DNA from: Podaxis mareebaensis
Lineage: Eukaryota; Basidiomycota; Agaricomycetes; Agaricales; Agaricaceae
Length of the DNA stretch: 64,000 bases
Direction: 5' to 3'
NCBI GenBank assembly: GCA_018524725.1
Contig: JAEUWP010000252.1
Location: forward strand, 1-64,000
Shown here piece after piece: positions 48,061 to 60,803 of the stretch. The notes beneath the pieces are model-generated. The model saw only the letters and a program-made list of their open reading frames with translations, was not told where the DNA came from and made no database searches. The translations under genes and the position numbers were made by a program. Position 1 is the stretch's first letter. Each line of letters opens with the position of its first letter.

Positions 48061-49660
48061 TCGAGGAATATTATTGCTGGATCGCAGAGTGCTTGTTTGG
48101 GCGGAGGTGGTTGGAATTAGATTTGTTGCTTGTTGAGAGAGCATAGGGCCAAGAGTGCTGCGAGCCGAACGGCCAGCTGGGCGACGGAGTTACATTCACA
48201 GACATAAGAGCAAAGTGACATTTGATCGATGACCGTAAAACATGGAGTTCCCAGACCTGGCCAAGTTTGGGCAAAATTACTACCAGCTGGAGCCAAGGAG
48301 TTTGCGAATGGCCGACTTGGGGTAGTGGTCCAAGAACCAGGTTGCGACGACTGGGGACCTCATGAGTCGGCATTCTAAGTCCCGGAAGCAGGCAAGGCGC
48401 TGCTGCTGCAAAAACCAACGTTATTTTTTCGGCTCGGGAATCGTTTTGGAAAACATTGAAGTTGTGACCTGCGCGTTAATAGAGTGAAGCAGAGTAGAAT
48501 TCACAATTGTCAGCCGGATACAAATGAGTGAGCGTAACATTAAACAGAGGGTTGGTTAGACGAACCACAAGGAGTTATGTATTTGGCTGCGACCTTTGGA
48601 CCAAACATCGCATCTTGGATGCTCGATCTCCTGGTGTCTGCATCTAGATTCACAACCACTTAGACGTTCATAAGGAGCTTGGTGGTTTCCCCTCTCTTGG
48701 GTATCTACAAGAAGACTGAATCTAAGCCGCGAAAGCACAACCGTTACTCACTCTCACCCGCGCTGAAAATAACCTCAGCTTTGCAATCTTCTTTCCAGAC
48801 TCTTCCCAAACTGATTGAAATGCGGTCATCACCTCAAAAGACAAAGGAAATGTAGGTTTCCGATCTGACCGGGGATGCATTCGTTAATGGACTGTGAGTT
48901 GTTGAGTTATTGTGGTAATGAATGAGTAATGGAGAAGGACCGAATGCGTCCTTGTTTGGTCTTGATCCATCTGGGAGCGGAACATTAGCGCAGCCAGTTC
49001 CTTGTGGGAAAGGTGAAGACTTGAATGCCTAGATCCTGTCTCAGATACCACACAAAGGTCCTCACTTCGCAGCTAAAGCAAGGTTGGTGACAAGACCTGG
49101 ATATCATGTCAACCGGCAGCTGACAGTAGTTCAGTTGATTTGGGTGATGTTTGCCTTCTCCTTCATTTTCGTGAAAATAGCACTGAGGCAGTCGTCGCAG
49201 GCATGCATCTTAGCGCATGCACTTAATTAATCCAACATCAAGTGAGGAATGTAGATGGTATTTGGTCTTGCTTGCTTATCGCCTCTCGACCAATCACACA
49301 CAACCATTGGGACGACGCGTCATGCTAATAGAGGACCCTGACGTGATCGGGCGTGGTCTGCTCGGTGTTTAGATAACTTTCTTTCTTTGCAACCTCCCTA
49401 CTCAAACATCACTTCGTCATAACGCGTTGATTCCACGCGGTCAGTCAGAAAGCAGTGAATTATCATTCTTCGGTGGGTTCTGGCTGGCTGGTGCACTCGA
49501 CTATTATGTGATTTGTTAATTGGCGTGTTATGGTTTTTGCAGAAACTTGGAAGGATCGCGTTTCTCCCTTTGCGCGAAGAGATCTAGGTCCCATAAGATT
49601 ACAGAGAGACTCTTTTGGGTGTAACGACTACTTCAACCGACGCATTTGCGTTCCTCGACT
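48061..49660. other. Intergenic
   Basis: This is upstream sequence of cerato-platanin 2 and the promoter side of RPN9. No gene or repeat was recognised in it. Confidence 0.45.
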
Positions 49661-51280
49661 ATGGCACCGACGACACAACCACCGAAACTTGTCTTGGACG
49701 AATTCATCGCCGTTGCATTGAGCAACACACCTGCAGAATTACATCCCTTCTTTGAATCGTTCAGAACCTTGTACACAAAGAAGTACGTTTAATCCCTGGC
49801 TACATCCTCCTCTTACCCTGGCTGTACTGACCTGGCTCGATTGGTATTTCACAGGCTATGGCATCAGTTGACACAAAAGCTCTTTGATTTCTTTGATCAC
49901 CCGTTGGCGAGGCCGTACCGCGTTGATGTGTTTGAGCGGTTCGTGAGGGACTTTGAGGGAAGGATCAATCAGCTTAAGTTGGTCGAGATGGGGGTGAAAG
50001 TGTCTAAAGATATCGACAGTGCGTCCTTCTGCTTGTCTGTACCGCTAAACCACAGTTGTTGACTCGCTATATGCATGCATTGTAGATCCACAAACGCATC
50101 TCAGTTTCCTTACATCCCTCCTTTCCCGCATTGATACTGAAAAGTCGCCTGAGGCGCATGTATTGTTGCTTGCGACGATCGCGCATGCCAAGTTGTTGTT
50201 TGGTGATTTGGAGGGGACAAAGACCGATATGGATGCTGCGTGGAAGGTGTTGGACACACTCGAGGGTGTTGATGGAGGAGTGAATGCGGCTTATTATGGT
50301 GTTGCGGCTGATTATTACAAGGTGAGTGGCTGCGTTTCAGATTGAGTTGATGCAGGTAATGATCATTTGTTTTGTGTGATGCAGGCGAAAGCGGAGTATG
50401 CGCCATATTACAGGAATTCTCTGCTCTACCTCGCATGTGTTGATCCCGAAAAGGACATGTCAGCGGAAGAAAGGCTCGTGCGTGCACACGATCTGGCGAT
50501 CTCTGCATTCTTGGGGGATACGATCTACAACTTTGGTGAACTGGTACGTGTTGGAAACGTTTTTGATTCCTTTGGGGAGTAACTGACGTATGTTTGAACA
50601 CAGCTGATGCATCCCATCTTGGATGCTTTCAACGGAACGCCGCACGAGTGGATCAAGAAACTGCTGTTCACGTTCAATGAAGGGAATATCGGCAAATTCG
50701 AGGCACTTGCTCCATTGTTCCCGCAGGAGGTAAGCACGCCGCGCTCGGGGTCTGGTTCTCCTATCACTGACATATCTGCACATCTGAAAAACTTTTTTGG
50801 TGATCGTCGTGCGATAACTTTGGAACGCGTCATTATCCATTGCGCGTGGTACGTCTGACGCGGGAACAGCCGATCTTGCAAGAGAACTATGCGTTTTTGA
50901 GGCAAAAGATATGTTTGATGGCGTTGATTGAGAGTGTGTTCAAGCGGCCTGCAAATGACCGGACGATGAGTTTCCAGACGATTGCAGAGGAGACGAGGCT
51001 GCCTGTGGACGAGGTCGAGCACCTTGTGATGAAAGCGCTGAGGTTAGTGCAGAGTGTTCTGTTTGGATTTTTCGAATGCCTCGTGCTGATGGGGTATGTG
51101 TGATGTAGTCTGAAGCTCATCCAGGGGTCGCTGGACCAGGTGGAAGAGAAAGCGTACATTAGCTGGGTGCAGCCGCGTGTGCTGTCGCGCGAGCAAATTG
51201 GAGGGCTTGCGCGGCGGCTGGAGGAGTGGGTTGGGAAGCTGAACGGGGTCGAGCAACGGATTGCAGCTGAGGTGGAGTAG
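49661..51280 (+). CDS. RPN9: 26S proteasome regulatory subunit RPN9
   Basis: Predicted 383-aa non-ATPase subunit of the proteasome lid (human PSMD13), needed for lid assembly. Exons: 49661-49782, 49855-50018, 50086-50321, 50385-50543, 50604-50729, 50870-51042, 51109-51280. The helical-repeat part carries LWHQLTQKLFDFF, the stretch AEYAPYYRNSLLYLAC and the segment LGDTIYNFGELLMHPIL. The PCI domain follows with ENYAFLRQKICLMALIE, a winged-helix stretch (TIAEETRLPVDEVEHLVMKAL) and the final IQGSLDQVEEKAYISWVQPR. Length fits the family. All seven exons join in frame. The transcript ends close (about 130 bp) to the next start codon on the same strand. Confidence 0.93.
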
Positions 51281-51408
51281 ACCTTAAGCGTGGGAAAGGG
51301 AGTAGAGTAGTAGGAACGTGTTGTTGTCGATCAAGGGAACAACGCAGATGCAACGTGCTCCTCTCGTCTTTTATTTAAATTTATTATCTTTTTCCTCAAT
51401 CAACATCC

Positions 51409-54400
51409 ATGGCTTCTCCTCCACAGCCTGACTTTTCCTTCACCGCGCCCTTCCCCGCTCTCAAACAGCGCAGAGTCTCTCTCGCTCTCCCATCCTCGTC
51501 CCCCCGCGTTCCCTGGTCTTTCCGTGACGACACTGGCATCGCAGGCCCCAGCAATACAGCCCAACAAACTTCAGACAACCAGAGCGCCGCAGACAGCGCA
51601 AAGGAGCAAAAGAAGGTCAAGATGCGCAAGACTGATATCCTCGACGCAAGCGCCCCCCTCCCAGAGAAGAAGCCACGGAAGAAATGGTCGCCCGAAGAGA
51701 CACAGATGCTCGTCGAGGGCTGTAACCGCGTACGTACTATACCTCGCGCCCATACGCCAGCCCCTGACGATCGTCGAGTAGCACGGCGTAGGGAACTGGA
51801 AAACAATCCTCAGCGACCCTACCCTCAAATTCGATAATCGTTCCCCCGTCGATCTCAAAGACAGGTATGTTCGCCCTACTATTCACTACAATCACAATCC
51901 CCGCCTTTTCATTAATTTCCAAACCCCTTCCTCCCTCCACGTGTCTATCCAGATTCCGTACCTACTTCCCGGATGCCTACAAGAAACACTACCCCAACGC
52001 ACGGACACACCTCTCCTCCAAAGTCCGCTCTACACTCCCTGATGGATCCTCGCTATTTGAAAAGACACGAAGTAAACGCCGACGGCCGTTTACTGAGGAA
52101 GAGGACCGTGCGCTCAAGGCTGGTTACGAGAAACACGGCACCGTGTGGGCCACTATTGTCAAGGACCCTATCTTCCAAGAGCAAAACCGCCGCTCTACAG
52201 ACCTTCGAGACCGCTTTAGGAACGCTTTCCCAGAGCTGTATCAAGCTGCGGGATACAAACCGCGAAACAATACGAGTAAGAAGAAGAAAGAACAGTTGGT
52301 TGAGGGTTCGAGGATGCCTGGTCGTGCGGCGACAGATGATCAGATTGCGTTGAGTAGTTCGGGGACGACGGGACCTGTGAGAGGTGTGAGGAGGCGGAGG
52401 GCACAGACGAGTCAGGGGATTTTGTTGAGAGGTGGGACGAAGAGTGTGCCGCAGAGCACTGCTTGTTCTGAAGATGAGGATAGTTCGGGACAGGAGGATG
52501 AGGATGGAGAGGTGAGCTCTGGTGTGACGACGAATGTGCCCAAGACGCCTTTGTTTGTGGATAATTCCTCGACGACTATGTCTACGGACGGGGTGGAGAA
52601 AAACAGTAATAATCTTGGCCTGCACCTCCTCAGTCCATCATCAACTGCCGACTCTTCGTTTCCTGGCGTTACCGACGATGATGATGAAATGGGCATGCGA
52701 TTGATCTCTCTCGGACCCCTTTCCGATCCTCTCAGCGAGTATCTTCCCTCCTCCCTGGACACCCACACACAACAAAACTCAAACGCGGCCGCGAGACATT
52801 CGGGGGTTGACACTCCAACACACTCCCACCACACATGGTCATCACCCCAGTCTGGATCCAACAACGTCAATGATGGCGGTGGAGGCGGGAGTAATCCCAC
52901 CGGGAGTTCGGTTACCTCCAATAACAACCCTCATGCGCATTCTCAGCCACACAACTCACAGGGTGGACCCAAGATTGGACAATCCGCATGGGGGACCCAG
53001 GACTGGCTTTCGCCCAACCCACGTCTCGATCACTCGTTCACCGCCAACACCAACACCAACGCCAATGAGAGTAATACACCCGGCACAGGCACACCCTCAT
53101 CTTACTTTTCACCGTCCTCCCCATTCGCCTCATTCAATCTCACACCCCTCAACACGACACATCCCCTCTCACCCGCCACCACCACCACCGCCGGCGGTGC
53201 AAACCCCAGCACAAACACTACCAACGACGCGAATGCTTCCTCGACCAACAACCCACTCGTCGGAAACCTGACCACACTCACGACGCTCAACTTACCAATG
53301 AACAACTACATCAACTATTATAGTTCTCATCAGCACCATGGCGTCATCGAACGATACGATCTGTGGCCCCCATCCTCCTCCGCTTTATCCCTCTCCTCAT
53401 CCTTCTCTGCTGTGAACAACTCCTCCGCATGGTCTTCTGCACTGAGTAGTGTCGGTTCTGGAGGTGGGATGTCAGGTCCTGGTTCCCTAAGCGCCTTCAG
53501 CTCCTCGTTCGGTGGGGATCTATCATCTGAAGTCAGTCTCGGGGATACGCAAAGCACATTCTCAGACGACGGTGGTGTATTTGGGAATGACGGGACGTAC
53601 AACAACATGGGCTATAGTAGCAGTGCTGGTGTAGGGAATAACAACACTGGCGGTGCAGGTCGGGCAATTACTCACCATTCGGACTACGCTGGTGATTTGA
53701 TTTTTGGAGCGAGGGGGTATGGAATCGGTGGTGGGTTTGGGTGGTTTGGGGGTGCGTATGCGCCTGGGCCTAGTGCTACGAATGCAAATACGACCGGAAA
53801 CACCAACGCGACTGGCCTTGGGCTTGTGGGGATCACGAAGGGAGACGAGAAGAGTGGGAGAAAGGGCGAGGAGGGTGGCGAGGCGAGCAGTGGCGGGGAA
53901 GGTGATGAGGTTATTGGGGACGGGAAGGGGAGCATTAATCCGATGCAGTTGCATACGCCGTCTGGGATTGATGAGATTGCATTGGCGGGTATCAATCTGA
54001 ATGATTCGCAGGATGTGGATGAGACGATGGATGAGGTGATGGATGATGCTATGGATGGTACGAGTGGAAATTCGAATGTGAATGAAGCAGGTGGGATGGG
54101 ATTAACGTTGAATGCATCGCCATTGTCTGCTCAGCAGGATAAGGGTCAACAAGGACGGGGTAGGGCGAGTGGAAGTGGGAAATCGATGTCCGCAAACGCG
54201 TCGCCGGAACAGACACGACGGGTAACTCTTGGACGTATACATTCGACTCCGATGTCCCCGCTCATCTCTCATACACCACACCACCACCCCTCTCATAACC
54301 CCTCTCATTCCCATTCTCATAGCCATCAACTACCACATACACCCACCCACAACCATTCCCTATCGCTATCTATCGGTCATGGCGCAACCCACACTTCTCC

Positions 54401-55799
54401 CACTACACCAAACCCGTTTGGAAGATTCAGTCTAGACGACCTCGACATTGTCGACCTGACCCAAGCACAAAACATGGTGGACATGAACAATTTGACGCCG
54501 CCCGCGACGCCAATGATGCAGCATGTGACGCAAATGAGAGGGTTGAGACGATACTCTGTTTTTGGAGTTGGGTTGGGTGCGGGCACGGGTGCAGGCACGG
54601 GTGGAGGGTTGGGATTTTTGCAGCAAGGACAGGGACAAGGACAAGGACAGAGTCAGGGAGGGGCGCAGGGAGGTCAGGGTGGGAGGTCGATTTCTGTGCC
54701 GCCGTCTGAAGCCAAAAACGCCAGCGCGGGTGCGGGTTCGGAGAATTCGTTGGGGATGTCGTTTAGTGGTGGAAACGCTTCTGGGAACGCGAGTCACGAA
54801 GGTGTGGAGCGAGGGCGGCCGACAACGAGCGCTGGGATTGGGAGCGGAAGTGGCGTGCCGAGTGTGAAGCGGTCGTTGAGTAGTACGGTGCACCACTCGC
54901 ACGGACAAGGGCATGGACATTCGTTGTCAATGTCGACACTCCCGCCTTTGCCGTCCCATTCGGAGATTTGGAGGTCGAAGACACCCGTTGCGAAGACGAG
55001 TTCTGGTGGTGCTGGTGCTACGAGTCCTGGGTCCGTTTCCGCTTCTGCTGCTACAAGTGCGACTGCCGGGACGGGGACGACTGCGTCACTGTTCAGCAAC
55101 CTCTTTGCATCCCCTCCTCCGTCGTCCTCTGCAGCGCTTGGGTTCGGCGGTCAAGGTAGCGCCAGCAATAACAATATGCACTTGAACGCGGAATACACAA
55201 ACCCGGACTTACCCTTCCTAGACCTGCACTACAACTTTGGACACCAGAATCAGTTGCAGCAGCAAGGTTTTGCCGCGATGTTGGTTGATACGCCGTCTAC
55301 CACCGCTACTACTACTTCCAGTGTTGCCGGTACAACTGGGACGGGTGTGGGGATGATGGGGATGACGCAGGCAGAGGTAGAGGCGAGGCAAGCTTTGGAC
55401 TTGGCGCAACCCCTTTATACGGGCCATCATGGACATCATATGCATGGCCAGCAGCAGAGTCACGGGTTGGGTCAAGGGCAGGGTTCGGGGTTTGGTTTCG
55501 CCAATGCCTCGAATGCTAGCAGTGGGAGTGGGGGCGCAGGAGCAGGGTTGAAGGCGCTTGTGGGGAATGCGTTTAATACGCCGCTGAGTTTGACGAGGCA
55601 GCTTTCGCAGTTTTCTGCTGCCGCGAGGCAGAGTCAGCAGCAGCAGCAGGGGCAAGGGCATCAGAGGGTGCAGAGTCAACAGGTTGTGAACCCGAAGGAT
55701 TTGGTGTTGAACGCGGGTATGGGGAGTCAGGGAGGTGCGGGTGGGTTGAGGTTGGATAATAAGAGGAAGAGGGCGAGTTGGGATGGGGGTTTGGTTTGA
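51409..55799 (+). CDS. Double-Myb telobox protein (Tay1/Teb1-like)
   Basis: Predicted 1,416-aa nuclear protein. Exons: 51409-51729, 51782-51864, 51953-55799. Two Myb-like repeats lie near the N-terminus. The first (about 88-145) has KKWSPEETQMLVEGC and VDLKDRFRTYFPD. The second (about 178-235) has RPFTEEEDRALKAGYEKHG and TDLRDRFRNAFPELY. The VDLKDRFR-type end is the telobox signature of proteins that bind TTAGGG-like DNA, and a pair of such repeats is found in Schizosaccharomyces Teb1 and the Tay1 proteins of Yarrowia and Ustilago. The other 1,170 residues are low complexity (Ser, Gly, Asn, Gln, Thr, with His-rich HSHSHS patches), suggesting a disordered transcription-factor-like tail. The third exon is very long for this genome, but its frame is open throughout. 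The telomere or promoter role is inferred. Confidence 0.85.
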
Positions 55800-56748
55800 G
55801 TTGGCGTGATGATTTGTTTTCGTTTTTTTTTTTCTTCTCTCTTGTGCCGGCACAACTTTTCTTTTATTATCTGCGTAGATGCGGATCTCTCCTCTTTTCT
55901 TTTGACTTTCGGTTTCCGCTCTGTTCTTTTTCCCGCTCTCTATCGTGAAAGTCTTTTTTCCCCTGCATTCGGTACCTGTACATTACTTCTCCATCATATT
56001 TCATTTGGCGGAACTCTTTTTATCTCATTAACGTCTCGTGCATTATTAGGTTCCTCGGATACATGCAGCATAATCATATCACACTACTTCGTCCTTTGAT
56101 AAGGGTCATCGTGTACCGCCTATCACTTTCCGAGGCCGAAAGGTGATGAGCGTGACGACAGAATGACGACAAGCAGACTGGGATTGACTGATCCATCAAC
56201 GGAACAAGCTTGATCTCTCCACCTTTCGCACGGTCCGACTAATTGCGAAGGATATTATTGCTCTTCCTCCGTCTCCACTTCAAGTGGCTATTTGCCTTGA
56301 TGCCAGCGCTTCAACCGCTACCAACTGAAAAACACGTTGTAGTATTGCTGCCGGGACACGTGTACTAACCTCCGGATATAACGGCACGGGAAACGCGCTT
56401 TGACCTCGCGATAAGAACCGTTATTTGGGTATAAAAGCCGAAACCTATTCAACTATCGCCAGCACACTTGCGAAAAATTGAATGATTAGTGCGCTCTTTT
56501 GGCGCACCTGTTGTTCTGTCATCAAGGGCTATCATATAGCCTGATCGTCACGCTGATCAGGTGGTCAAGTAACAACCTGCCATCCCATGGCCTTCACAAA
56601 ACCCTGCGAACCAAAGTACCCTGTCAATTGGACCCCCTCCTTTCCCTATACTTGTCTTCTTCTCCTCGGTTTTTGCTCTCTACTCTTCTCTGAGCCACTC
56701 TAGCCTTTATCTGGCCTTCTGACGATTGACGACTAACAGCTTCGTACT
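55800..56748. other. Intergenic
   Basis: This is the 3' flank of the Myb gene (a poly-T run near 55825) and the upstream region of the F-box-like gene, with a GTATAAAAGCC TATA-like site at about 56429. No gene was seen. Confidence 0.5.
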
Positions 56749-58572
56749 ATGCATCCGGTTTTGCTGTTGGATGAAATTCTGGATCAGGTCTTTTTCAATC
56801 TGAGGGTACAGAGGCCTGGGGCGGGAGGTCGCCAGCCCCGGAACCCAGAACAACCTTTTGAAGGGACGACGTTGCTCTCTGCGGCATTGACTTGCAAAAT
56901 CTTCTTTGAGCCTGCTATGAGGCATCTGTGGCACGATATCGCCGGGCTGGATTTGCTACTTCTGACTATGGGGGAGGATGTGGTTGGATTTGAATTTTTT
57001 GGGGATGAACCGCTTCCAAGGAGTGTATTCGAGCGACGAACAGCGTTGAAGCCTTTGCACAAGGTGTTCCCGAAAACCTCTCTTGTATGTGACTTTTTTT
57101 CGTGGTGGCGATTTTGTGACTGCGCTTTACGGAGGTTTTGATAGACGTTTAAACGGACTCCAACGGAAGAAGATTGGGAAAAGTTTGATCGATACGCGCA
57201 GTATGTAAAGTGGTTCGGGCGTATCACGGAAGATTGGGGTCCGTCCTCTGATCGGCTGGAGCCTTCGGAGCGCGTTGTCCAGACCCTCCACGAGCGCTTC
57301 GGCGACGCTCCCATCTTACCCAATCTCCACTACCTCCTCTCCGTTGAAGAGCAGCTGCGATATACGAAATACTTCCTCACAGCTCCCAAGCTTCGTATTC
57401 TCAACATCCAAGTTCGCACGACTGGCCCATTTTCGTATTGCTTCAAGTCGGATCTCGCATGCTTCTTCAGCCCACGTACCCTCGAGAAACTGGACAGCAT
57501 CAAATTTCACTGTCATCATGGCCAACCTGATCTCTCGCCCCTCATTTCGCAATCGATTGTCGACCTTACTAAGGCGGAAAGGATGCCGAAAATTTTGGAT
57601 ATCTGTGGGGTTCCTCTTTCCTCTGAAGCCTTTAGTACGGCTATAGCCCTCAAGCCACTCAGAGCTGTCAGCATCGACGTCCAGAGGTTCAATATGAACG
57701 CTTTGTTCGGCTTATGTCCAGAAAGGACGTTCCACACGCTCGACATTCACTCATACCTCTTGCCTAATGGGGCTGAACGGGGTGGCTCACTCGAGCGTTG
57801 TTTCCATTCTAGAATTCTAAAGCAGTTCAACTCGCGTGAGCTCGCGCGTTTCCAATTCTTCGGCGGACCGCCACGACTAACTCCTCAGGACCTCTGTTCT
57901 GCATTCGAGATTCTTATAGGAGATCGCGAATGCGCGAAGTTGGAGTTCATTGAATTTCAGGGATGTAACGAAAGTGAAGAGCTGTTATCAGAGGAGGAAC
58001 TGCAGTCATATATCTGTTCCTTCTCCGACGCCTTCCACATTCTATGTCTACCCGGCTCGCATGGTCAACCTCGTTTCCCTCATTTACGGTTCATTACGCT
58101 CACGAACGCGCTTGTTAATCTTTTGGACGAGGATTTTGACGTCATCGGGCGAGCCTTACCAAACCTAACGACATTTGTCGTGAGCAATCGACGGAGCGGA
58201 CGAACCTGCTGGCCTCGCACGACTCTTATTGGTTTTTGGTTCCTTGCCCAACACTGTCCTAATCTCGAAAGATTCAGTATCTGGATGAACGCGATTCTCA
58301 ATTGTTCTAAACTCTGTGCCTTGGCTGGTCTAGGCAGGTTGGAAAAGTCAGAAGCGGAGCGGAGGGTGTTTGACATTGTGGCGCGGACAAAGTTGGAGAG
58401 GATGCAGATGATCGAGGTTGGGGACTCACTGATCGAGAATTCGATTGTGGTAACAAGGTTTTTCAGCTGTTTGGCGCCGAATGTGCGGTCCGTGCATTTT
58501 AATCGGCAGTACAATACAAGGGAAGTGAATACGTTGTGGGCTCATGTTAATTCGCAGATTAGGGTTGAGTGA
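56749..58572 (+). CDS. F-box-like protein
   Basis: Predicted 587-aa protein in two exons (56749-57084 and 57145-58572). The N-terminus reads like the F-box regions of agaricomycete proteins: PVLLLDEILDQVFFNL, then LLSAALTCKIFFEPAMRHLW (about residues 3-65). It would bind Skp1 in an SCF ubiquitin ligase. The rest has leucine-rich-repeat-like character (LRILNIQV, LEKLDSIKF, LRFITLTNAL, PNLTTFVVS, CPNLERFSIW), the usual substrate-binding arrangement. The target cannot be inferred. The last codons of this gene also occur at 61867-61912, at the edge of the duplication that contains cerato-platanin 4. Confidence 0.78.
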
Positions 58573-59635
58573 TTATGTCTCTTGATTTTTTTTACTCACC
58601 TATATTGTCAGCAATTTGTTAGCGTTTTGGGTGTAGTGTTGTATTCCTTTTTTTTTCGCACACTTGGTTAATTGGATGTTCGTGGTTACATAATCAACAT
58701 AGTTTTTCTCCCAGCCGTCAGTGTCACCATCAGGTTTGGCCCTGAAGGCATAATAATGCTTAAATAATCTGGTTTATGCTAACTTTTGTACGCTATCTCC
58801 TTCTTTTACCCATTGCTTTCTACTGTGTTTCCTCGAGAATCGGGGATCAACAGATCAATCGATCAACTCCGTCATGTGGCCGTTCACCAAAATACTTGCA
58901 TTGGGACGCCGAGGTCAACCGAGGGAATGGACTTCTTGGCTGTCATTGTTCATTGCCTATAGCCCTTTCGGCCCCAAAGGGATCCTGTTGATCCACCCAG
59001 CAACTCAAGATATGCCGGGGGATTCTGGTCGTTCAAAAATACTTTCCGAGCTCTTGAAGTGATCTGTTATTGCTGCATTTGTAAACTGGGAGCTCAATTC
59101 CTAACCCGCTGGAGAATAACGAGGACCTCGCAAAAGACGACACCCTCCGGTTTGCGCGCAAGGAGCGACCCCAAAAGCATCTAATCCGACGCCCTGTTTG
59201 TAATCCGAGCATTTTGGAACGTAGGCTGAGACAACCGATGTTTTTCCGACTGGTCACTGGCTACATTTCCCACACAATCGCAGTCCACTAACACAGATCC
59301 TTGGGTCTTTGGTGGTATCTTTAGAAGCACAGGTTGATCGGAACGGACGTTGATGAGGTGCCTCCAGAGGTCAAGGACTGCGTCATGCGTGGATGACTGA
59401 CCAAGTCTCTATGCCGCCCGTGACGGGACGGTAAGGGGTAAGACCTTGCTCCATTGACTATGTCGGCAGTTCATTGCTATCTACATTCAATGGCCGTGTT
59501 GCAAGGACTGCATGAAGTACCACTTAGGATGTAAGTCATCGCTCTCTTCCCCGTAGGATCGTTGCTGGGTGATGTGTCTTGGTCACCCACTTCCCCAGAT
59601 GGTCGTTGAAGCAGCGACAGCGCCTCAAAGAACAG
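58573..59635. other. Upstream region of cerato-platanin 3
   Basis: No gene. The stretch is largely repeated at about 61913-62984 and includes the motif CTGAGACAACCGATG (59226-59240) shared by all four cerato-platanin upstream regions. Confidence 0.6.
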
Positions 59636-59643
59636 TATAAAAA
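59636..59643 (+). promoter_or_regulatory. TATA box of cerato-platanin 3
   Basis: TATAAAAA, 80 nt upstream of the start codon at 59723. The same spacing is kept in copy 4. Confidence 0.75.
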
Positions 59644-59722
59644 CCTTTCGGTGCGACTCCCAAGAGCCATAATCCAACCTTCAACAGTGTTTTGCACCAG
59701 CAACCAAACAATCATACCAACT

Positions 59723-60175
59723 ATGCAGCTCACCTCTACTGTCTTCGCTCTCCTCGCTACCGCGCTCTCCGTCATCCCTGCGATGGCTCAACCTCCCGCT
59801 CCCAGCGTCCTCAACTACGACGGACTCTACGACAACGCCGATGCCACTCTCAGCCAGACCGCTTGCTCTGCTGACGTGGGCCCACTCAAGGGAATCAAGA
59901 CCTTCGGGGAAATTCCCAACTTCCCCCACATCGCCGGCTCAGTGTACATCGAAGGCTTCAACTCGTCTCGCTGCGGCGCATGTTACGAGCTCTTGTATAA
60001 CCGAGCTGATGGGAAGCAAGTTGTCCTGCCCTTCACCATTATCAATAGCGCTCCCCGAGGCTTCATTTCGAGTGTTCAAGGAATGAAGGATTTGACGGGG
60101 TTGGAAGTTAACACCTTCCCTGGCGATGCGCCAATCTTCGTCAAGGAGGTCCCTAGTATTGATTGTGGCTTCTAG
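59723..60175 (+). CDS. Cerato-platanin family protein 3
   Basis: Intronless 150-aa secreted protein. The signal peptide (about 1-22, ending AMA-Q) is followed by the cerato-platanin domain opening VLNYDGLYD, with TFGEIPNFPHIAGS, the CGAC pair and the final CGF. The start at 59723 is chosen because it begins the signal peptide and lies 80 nt after the TATA box; the frame is open further upstream to 59579. Compared with copies 1 and 2 it belongs to a separate subgroup: it has VYIEGFNSSRCGACYEL and LTGLEVNTFPGDAPIF. The PFTIINSAPRGF segment replaces the classical family's IDxA-GF. Nearly identical to copy 4. Confidence 0.88.
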   Translation: MQLTSTVFALLATALSVIPAMAQPPAPSVLNYDGLYDNADATLSQTACSADVGPLKGIKTFGEIPNFPHIAGSVYIEGFNSSRCGACYELLYNRADGKQVVLPFTIINSAPRGFISSVQGMKDLTGLEVNTFPGDAPIFVKEVPSIDCGF

Positions 60176-60803
60176 AGGTACTACTTTGTCTTCGCTCCGA
60201 ATGACTTTGTAGCTGACGCGTCAACGTTCCTAGGCATTGTACGGCTATCAATGCTATAAGTGTCATATTTTCGATTTGTTGTACGGCTTAGTCTAATTGT
60301 CCAAGTCTAATGTATGCCCTATCTTTATCGTGTTACACCCCTTCTGCACAAACTCAGAGTCCCTGAGACCTCAACAAACAAGAAGAGAGGCTAGGACCTA
60401 CAATAATCCATAAACCTAAAGAAATGATTATTGGAGAGCATTGCCGAATGTAGGTTGTTGTTCCCTATCTCCGAAACATGCATTGGGATGATATGATCGA
60501 AAGACAAGAAAGAAACCCTTCTCGAGCCTGTTCTCCATACGTCTGGAGGAATAAAACTGCACGAACGGCATCAGTACTATAGGGGTGGTTTGCAAATTCG
60601 GTGGGGATTTAAAGGAGTCGAGACGCGAGGGTTCGAGAGAATAATAAGAGAGATTAAAACGTGTGAGACTGAGAATGAGATACAAGCGGGGAATTTTTCT
60701 ATAATAGCAAGAGTACGAATTTTACAAGGCTTTTATACTGTTTTTAGGGTCAAAGCAAAGATTTCAAAAGAGTCGATGTGCGTTAGGGAAAACAAGAAGA
60801 TCC
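60176..60803. other. 3' flank of cerato-platanin 3
   Basis: No gene. The first 400 bp recur after copy 4. From about 60576 the sequence is unique and leads into the gypsy fragment. Confidence 0.5.

Larger units (their letters stand above)
58535..60575. repeat. Cerato-platanin duplication block C
   Basis: This region, from the last codons of the F-box-like gene through cerato-platanin 3 and about 400 bp of its 3' flank, is repeated in the same orientation at 61867-63905. The coding parts are offset by 3,348 bp. Confidence 0.8.
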